Of a DNA stretch of 8,151 bases, positions 4,642 to 8,151 are shown piece after piece. Source of the DNA: Thermoplasmata archaeon (lineage in GTDB: Archaea > Thermoplasmatota > Thermoplasmata > Lutacidiplasmatales > UBA184). The position numbers and the translations under genes were made by a program. How positions within the stretch are numbered: the first letter of the stretch is position 1; every line of letters begins with the position of its first letter. Below the pieces are notes generated by a model. The model saw only the letters and a program-made list of their open reading frames with translations. It ran no database searches and was not told the origin of the DNA. Where the stretch lies: NCBI GenBank assembly GCA_030040035.1, contig JASHUJ010000072.1, positions 1-8,151 of the forward strand, given 5' to 3'.

Positions 4642-6325
4642 ACTCGTCGCGCAGGCGCATGCGGCGCCGGGTCCGGTGGTACGTGACGGCGAACCGGTGG
4701 GCCTCGTCCCGTACGGCGCGCAGGAGCAGCATCGGGGCCGCGTTCGGGTTCGGCCGCAGCGGCTCCGCCCGATCGGGGAGGTACACCTCCTCCTCGCGCT
4801 TCGCGAGCCCGATCGCCGGGATCCGGTCCGCGAGCCCGAGCGCGGAGAGCGACGCGAGCGCGGAGGAGAGCTGGCCGGCTCCCCCGTCGATGAGCAGGAG
4901 GTCCGGGAGGATCTCGTTCTCGGCCAGGCGGCGGAAGTAGCGGCGCCGCACCACCTCCGCGACCATCGCGAAATCGTTGGTCCCTTCGACCGAGCGGATG
5001 CGGAACCGGCGGTACTCCGAACGCTTCGGCAGACCGCGCTCGAAGACGACGAGCGATCCCACCGCCTCGTACCCCTGGAAGATCGAGATGTCGATCCCCT
5101 CGATCCGGTTCGGGATCGTCGGCAGCGTCAGGAGGCTCTGGAGCGCGAGCAGCACCTCGCGCGGGGCCGGCCGGACGACGACCTGGTCGACCGAGGCCCG
5201 CGCGAGGCGCTCGGCGAGCCGGCCGAGGGCGGCGTAGCGGCCCGTGGGCCGGAACTGGACGTCGATCCCGCGGTAGCCGAACAGCTCGTCGAGCGTCGCG
5301 TCGATGCCCGCGGGCCGCGGGCCGGCGACGTAGACCCGCTCGGGGAGCTCGAGCCGTCCGCCGTAGTACTGGGTGAGGAACTGGCGGAGGACCTCGCCCG
5401 GTTCCGGGACGTCGTCCGCGGGCACGGCGACGAGGTGGGGCTCGGTCTGGCGGACCTCGCCGTCCTCCACGTGCAGGACGCCGACGGCGACGCGCAGCGT
5501 CGACGGGTCGGTCGGATACGCGAGCGCGAGGACGTCGACCCGACCCGCGCCCGGACCGATCACCGCCTGGCGCTCGCGGAGCGCCCCCAGGCCCTCGAGC
5601 GCGTTCCTGAGGAGCGCCGCCCGCTCGAACTCCTCGCGGGCGGCCGCCGACCGCATCTCGGTCTCGACCTCGCCGCGCACGAGCGCGGTCCGCCCGCGGA
5701 GCACGTCGACGGCCCGGTCGATCTGGTGGTGGTAGTCCTCCCGCGAGATCGCCCCGATGCACGGCGCGCTGCACAGCTTGAGATGGTAGTACAGGCACGC
5801 CTGCTTCGGGAGACGCACGCACCGACGCAGCTGGAAGAGGTCGCCGAGGAGCCGCTCGACGCCCCGCGCTTCGCGGGCGCTCGTGTACGGGCCGAAGAGG
5901 AGCAGGCCGGCCCGGCGACGGGGGCGCCGGACGAGGAGGACGCGCGGCACCTCCTCGCCGATCGTGACCGCGAGGTACGGATAGCTCCGGTCGTCCTTCA
6001 GGAGGACGTTGTAGGGCGGCTGATACTGCTTCACGAGGCTCGCCTCGAGGAGCAGCGCCTCCCGCTCGTTCGCGGTCGGCACGAACTCGACGCTCGCGCT
6101 CTGGGCCAGGATCGTGCCGTCCTTCTCGACGCGCGCGCGCAGGTGGTCGAGCACGCGGCGCCGTAGGCTGCGGGCCTTCCCGACGTAGACGACGCCCCCG
6201 TCCGCCGCCCGGAACAGGTAGACGCCCGGCGCATCGGGGCCGGGACGGAACCCCTCCTGGCTCGCCGCCGCGAGCTGGCTCGCGGGCACGAACGCCGGGA
6301 GCTCGGGTCGGCCCGGTTCCGTCAT
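4526..6325 (-). CDS. uvrC: UvrC excinuclease subunit lacking the C-terminal HhH domain
   Basis: UvrC makes both incisions around DNA damage in nucleotide excision repair, working with UvrA and UvrB. The protein is 599 residues. The GIY-YIG nuclease domain is at about 31-108 (GVYLF at 34-38, VYVGKA at 46-51). Cys169, Cys177, Cys185 and Cys189 match the four-Cys Fe-S site of UvrC. A UvrB-binding UVR motif is at about 226-248 (EEFERAALLRNALE). The RNase H-like nuclease domain runs from about 405 to 552 with Asp412 (GIDIS), Asp451, Asp480 (LLIDGGAGQL) and His543 (RDEAHRFA). The usual DISH motif reads DISI. After RMRLRDEF at 555-562 the normal helix-hairpin-helix tandem is missing, replaced by about 38 Gly/Ala/Ser-rich residues that lie wholly antisense to the DinB gene. 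The ATG overlaps the uvrA stop by 4 bases (ATGA), and no Shine-Dalgarno site is seen, so translation is probably coupled. Confidence 0.95.
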   Translation of the reverse strand: MTEPGRPELPAFVPASQLAAASQEGFRPGPDAPGVYLFRAADGGVVYVGKARSLRRRVLDHLRARVEKDGTILAQSASVEFVPTANEREALLLEASLVKQYQPPYNVLLKDDRSYPYLAVTIGEEVPRVLLVRRPRRRAGLLLFGPYTSAREARGVERLLGDLFQLRRCVRLPKQACLYYHLKLCSAPCIGAISREDYHHQIDRAVDVLRGRTALVRGEVETEMRSAAAREEFERAALLRNALEGLGALRERQAVIGPGAGRVDVLALAYPTDPSTLRVAVGVLHVEDGEVRQTEPHLVAVPADDVPEPGEVLRQFLTQYYGGRLELPERVYVAGPRPAGIDATLDELFGYRGIDVQFRPTGRYAALGRLAERLARASVDQVVVRPAPREVLLALQSLLTLPTIPNRIEGIDISIFQGYEAVGSLVVFERGLPKRSEYRRFRIRSVEGTNDFAMVAEVVRRRYFRRLAENEILPDLLLIDGGAGQLSSALASLSALGLADRIPAIGLAKREEEVYLPDRAEPLRPNPNAAPMLLLRAVRDEAHRFAVTYHRTRRRMRLRDEFSATRRADDARGAAGLPDGGAGSTSSRAAPGPSATSPR

Positions 6326-8151
6326 GCGCGGGGCCGACGGGCGAGCGGGAGGGGCGGCCGCACGAGCGGCGCGAGGAACCGTCCGGTGTGCGAACGGCCC
6401 GCCCCGGCGACCTGCTCGGGGGTCCCCGCGGCCACCACGTGGCCGCCCGCGTCGCCCCCTTCCGGGCCGAGGTCGAGGAGCCAGTCCGCCGACTTGAGGA
6501 CGTCCAGGTTGTGCTCGATCACGACGACCGTGTTGCCGCCCGAGCGCAGCCGGAACAGCACCGCGAGCAGGCGCTCCACGTCGGCGAAGTGGAGGCCGGT
6601 CGTCGGCTCGTCGAGGAGGTAGAGCGTCTTACCGGTCGGCGGCTTCGCGAGCTCGTAGGCGATCTTGATCCGCTGGGCCTCCCCGCCGGAGAGCGTGGTC
6701 GAGCTCTGGCCGAGCCGCACGTAGCCGAGGCCGACGTCGGACAGGAGCTTGAGGCGCGACTCGATCCGTCGCTGGTACTGGAAGAACGGCAGCGCCTCAT
6801 CCACCGTCATGTCGAGCACGTCGGCGATCGACTTGCCTTTGAAGCGGACCTCGAGCGTCTCCGCGTTGAACCGGCGGCCCCGGCACTCCTCGCAGGCGAC
6901 GTAGACGTCGGGGAGGAAGTGCATCTCGTAGCGGAGGACCCCGTCGCCCTCGCACGCCTCGCAGCGCCCGCCGGGCACGTTGAAGCTGAAGCGCCCGGGG
7001 GAGAATCCCCGGGCCTTCGCCTCCGGGAGGCCGCTGAACAGCTCGCGGACGGGGGTCATGATCCCGGTGTACGTCGCCGGGTTCGAGCGCGGGGTGCGCC
7101 CGATCGGCGATTGATCGATCAGGAGGACGCGATCGATCTCGTCGATCCCCTCGATGAAGTCGTGGCGGCCCGGGGTCGCGCGTCCGACGCCGAGGTGCCG
7201 CTGGACGGCCTTGTAGAGGATCTCCTCGAGCACGGTCGACTTCCCGCTGCCCGAGACGCCCGAGATCGCGACGAAGAGGCCGAGCGGGATCCGGATCTCG
7301 TCGCCCTTCAGGTTGCGCTCGCGGGGACCGTGGATCGTGAGGAACCGGTTCCCGGGCCGCGCGCGGCGTTCGGGGACGGCGATCGATCGGCGGCCGGAGA
7401 GAAAATCCGCGGTGAGCGACCGGCGCGCGGGGCCGATCGCCGCCGGCGGCCCGGAGTACAGTACTTCCCCGCCGTGCACGCCCGCCGCGGGTCCGAGATC
7501 GACGAGCCAGTCCGACTCGCGCATCGTCATCTCGTCGTGCTCGACGACGAGGAGCGTGTTGCCGAGGTCCCGGAGCGTCTTGAGGGTGGCGAGGAGCCGG
7601 GCGTGGTCGCGCGGATGCAGTCCGATCGACGGTTCGTCGAGGATGTAGAGGACGCCGACAAGGCCGCTGCCGATCTGGGTCGCGAGCGCGATGCGCTCCG
7701 CCTCGCCGCCCGAGAGCGTCCCGGACGCGCGGTCGAGCGTGAGGTACGTGAGGCCGACGTTCTCGAGGAAGCCGAGGCGCGCCCGGATCTCCTTGACGAC
7801 CTGCCCCACGATCTGCTCGTCGCGCGCCGCGAGCCGGATCGCGCGGAAGAACGCGACGGCGTGGAGGACCGTCATCGCCGCGACCTCGGCGATCGATCGA
7901 CCCTCGACCGTCACCGCGAGGCTCGCCGGCTTGAGGCGGCGGCCCTGGCAGGAACGGCAGGGCACGAACGACATGAACCCGAGGTAGTACTCCTTCGCCC
8001 CCTCGCTCTTCGTCGACTTCCAGCGGCGCTCGACCGCGTTGACGAGCCCCTCGCGGAGCCACCCCGATCCCGTCCACCACTCGGACGCCCCGCCGTACGA
8101 GGGGCCGGCATGGCGGCTCGAGCCGAACATCATCGCCTTCCATCCCTCGGG
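6322..8151 (-). CDS. uvrA: UvrA excinuclease ATPase, C-terminal two thirds (cut by window edge)
   Basis: UvrA is the dimeric ABC-type ATPase that finds DNA damage and loads UvrB. About 609 codons are visible of a family length near 940; the first Walker A and the DNA-binding insert lie beyond the right edge. Counting from the Met at 8133, there is a CRSC pair (59-62), then the first ABC signature LSGGEAER (140-147), Walker B VLYILDEPSIGLH (161-173) and the switch His in VVEHD. The second half has Walker A SGVSGSGKST (291-300), a zinc finger Cys391-x2-Cys394-x19-Cys414-x2-Cys417, signature TLSGGEAQR (480-488), Walker B LYLLDEPTTGLH (504-515) and VIEHNLD (538-544). The first signature has Glu where Gln is usual (GGEAER), a small change. 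The C-terminus ends in a Pro/Arg-rich tail. The gene leads a uvrA-uvrC operon. UvrABC in archaea is generally regarded as acquired from bacteria; codon usage here looks like that of its neighbours. Confidence 0.97.
   Translation of the reverse strand, partial: PEGWKAMMFGSSRHAGPSYGGASEWWTGSGWLREGLVNAVERRWKSTKSEGAKEYYLGFMSFVPCRSCQGRRLKPASLAVTVEGRSIAEVAAMTVLHAVAFFRAIRLAARDEQIVGQVVKEIRARLGFLENVGLTYLTLDRASGTLSGGEAERIALATQIGSGLVGVLYILDEPSIGLHPRDHARLLATLKTLRDLGNTLLVVEHDEMTMRESDWLVDLGPAAGVHGGEVLYSGPPAAIGPARRSLTADFLSGRRSIAVPERRARPGNRFLTIHGPRERNLKGDEIRIPLGLFVAISGVSGSGKSTVLEEILYKAVQRHLGVGRATPGRHDFIEGIDEIDRVLLIDQSPIGRTPRSNPATYTGIMTPVRELFSGLPEAKARGFSPGRFSFNVPGGRCEACEGDGVLRYEMHFLPDVYVACEECRGRRFNAETLEVRFKGKSIADVLDMTVDEALPFFQYQRRIESRLKLLSDVGLGYVRLGQSSTTLSGGEAQRIKIAYELAKPPTGKTLYLLDEPTTGLHFADVERLLAVLFRLRSGGNTVVVIEHNLDVLKSADWLLDLGPEGGDAGGHVVAAGTPEQVAGAGRSHTGRFLAPLVRPPLPLARRPRA

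Noticed and set aside
4676..6166. 496-residue open frame on the plus strand opposite uvrC
   Set aside because: It is the antisense shadow of uvrC in a GC-rich genome: Arg/Leu/Asp/Glu-rich, no domain motif, no ribosome binding site.
6797..8143. 448-residue minus-strand open frame overlapping uvrA in another frame
   Set aside because: Arg/Pro-rich out-of-frame reading of uvrA, whose own frame carries all ABC and zinc motifs.

Overview
The window comes from a very GC-rich archaeal genome. The archaeal signs are the N-terminus of a membrane-anchored LonB protease, a 20S proteasome alpha subunit whose N-terminus closely resembles that of Thermoplasma, a COG2108-type radical SAM protein, and TATA-like boxes about 26 bases before likely transcription starts. 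A Thermoplasmatota-type lineage is my best guess, but it is only an inference. Coding is dense: six well-recognised genes, one small Cys/His-rich gene, and no mobile element, RNA gene or CRISPR array that I can see.

Layout from left to right. (1) 1-686, minus: N-terminal third of lonB, cut by the window edge. (2) 687-874: divergent promoter region. (3) 875-1768, plus: folD, followed by a start/stop-overlapping small Cys/His protein at 1765-2124. (4) 1932-3074, minus: radical SAM protein, convergent with and overlapping the small gene. (5) 3075-3268: second divergent region, with a perfect 14-base palindrome over the radical SAM promoter. (6) 3269-4027, plus: psmA, the proteasome alpha subunit, with a strong ribosome binding site. 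(7) 4084-4641, plus: DinB/maleylpyruvate-isomerase-like metalloprotein with a leaderless-type promoter. (8) 4526-6325, minus: uvrC, and 6322-8151, minus: uvrA (cut at the window edge), transcribed uvrA then uvrC with a 4-base overlap.

Two themes are protein turnover (LonB and the proteasome) and nucleotide excision repair (UvrA and UvrC, of bacterial type). The folD and small-gene pair is a one-carbon/pterin unit with an unknown partner. The most unusual points are a FolD whose cyclohydrolase and folate-site residues are replaced while its NADP-binding half is intact, a UvrC without the usual C-terminal helix-hairpin-helix domain exactly where the DinB gene overlaps it, an uncharacterised Cys/His protein coupled to folD, and a palindrome that could serve as an operator. 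I see no large new multi-gene system. The candidates for novelty are these individual deviations.
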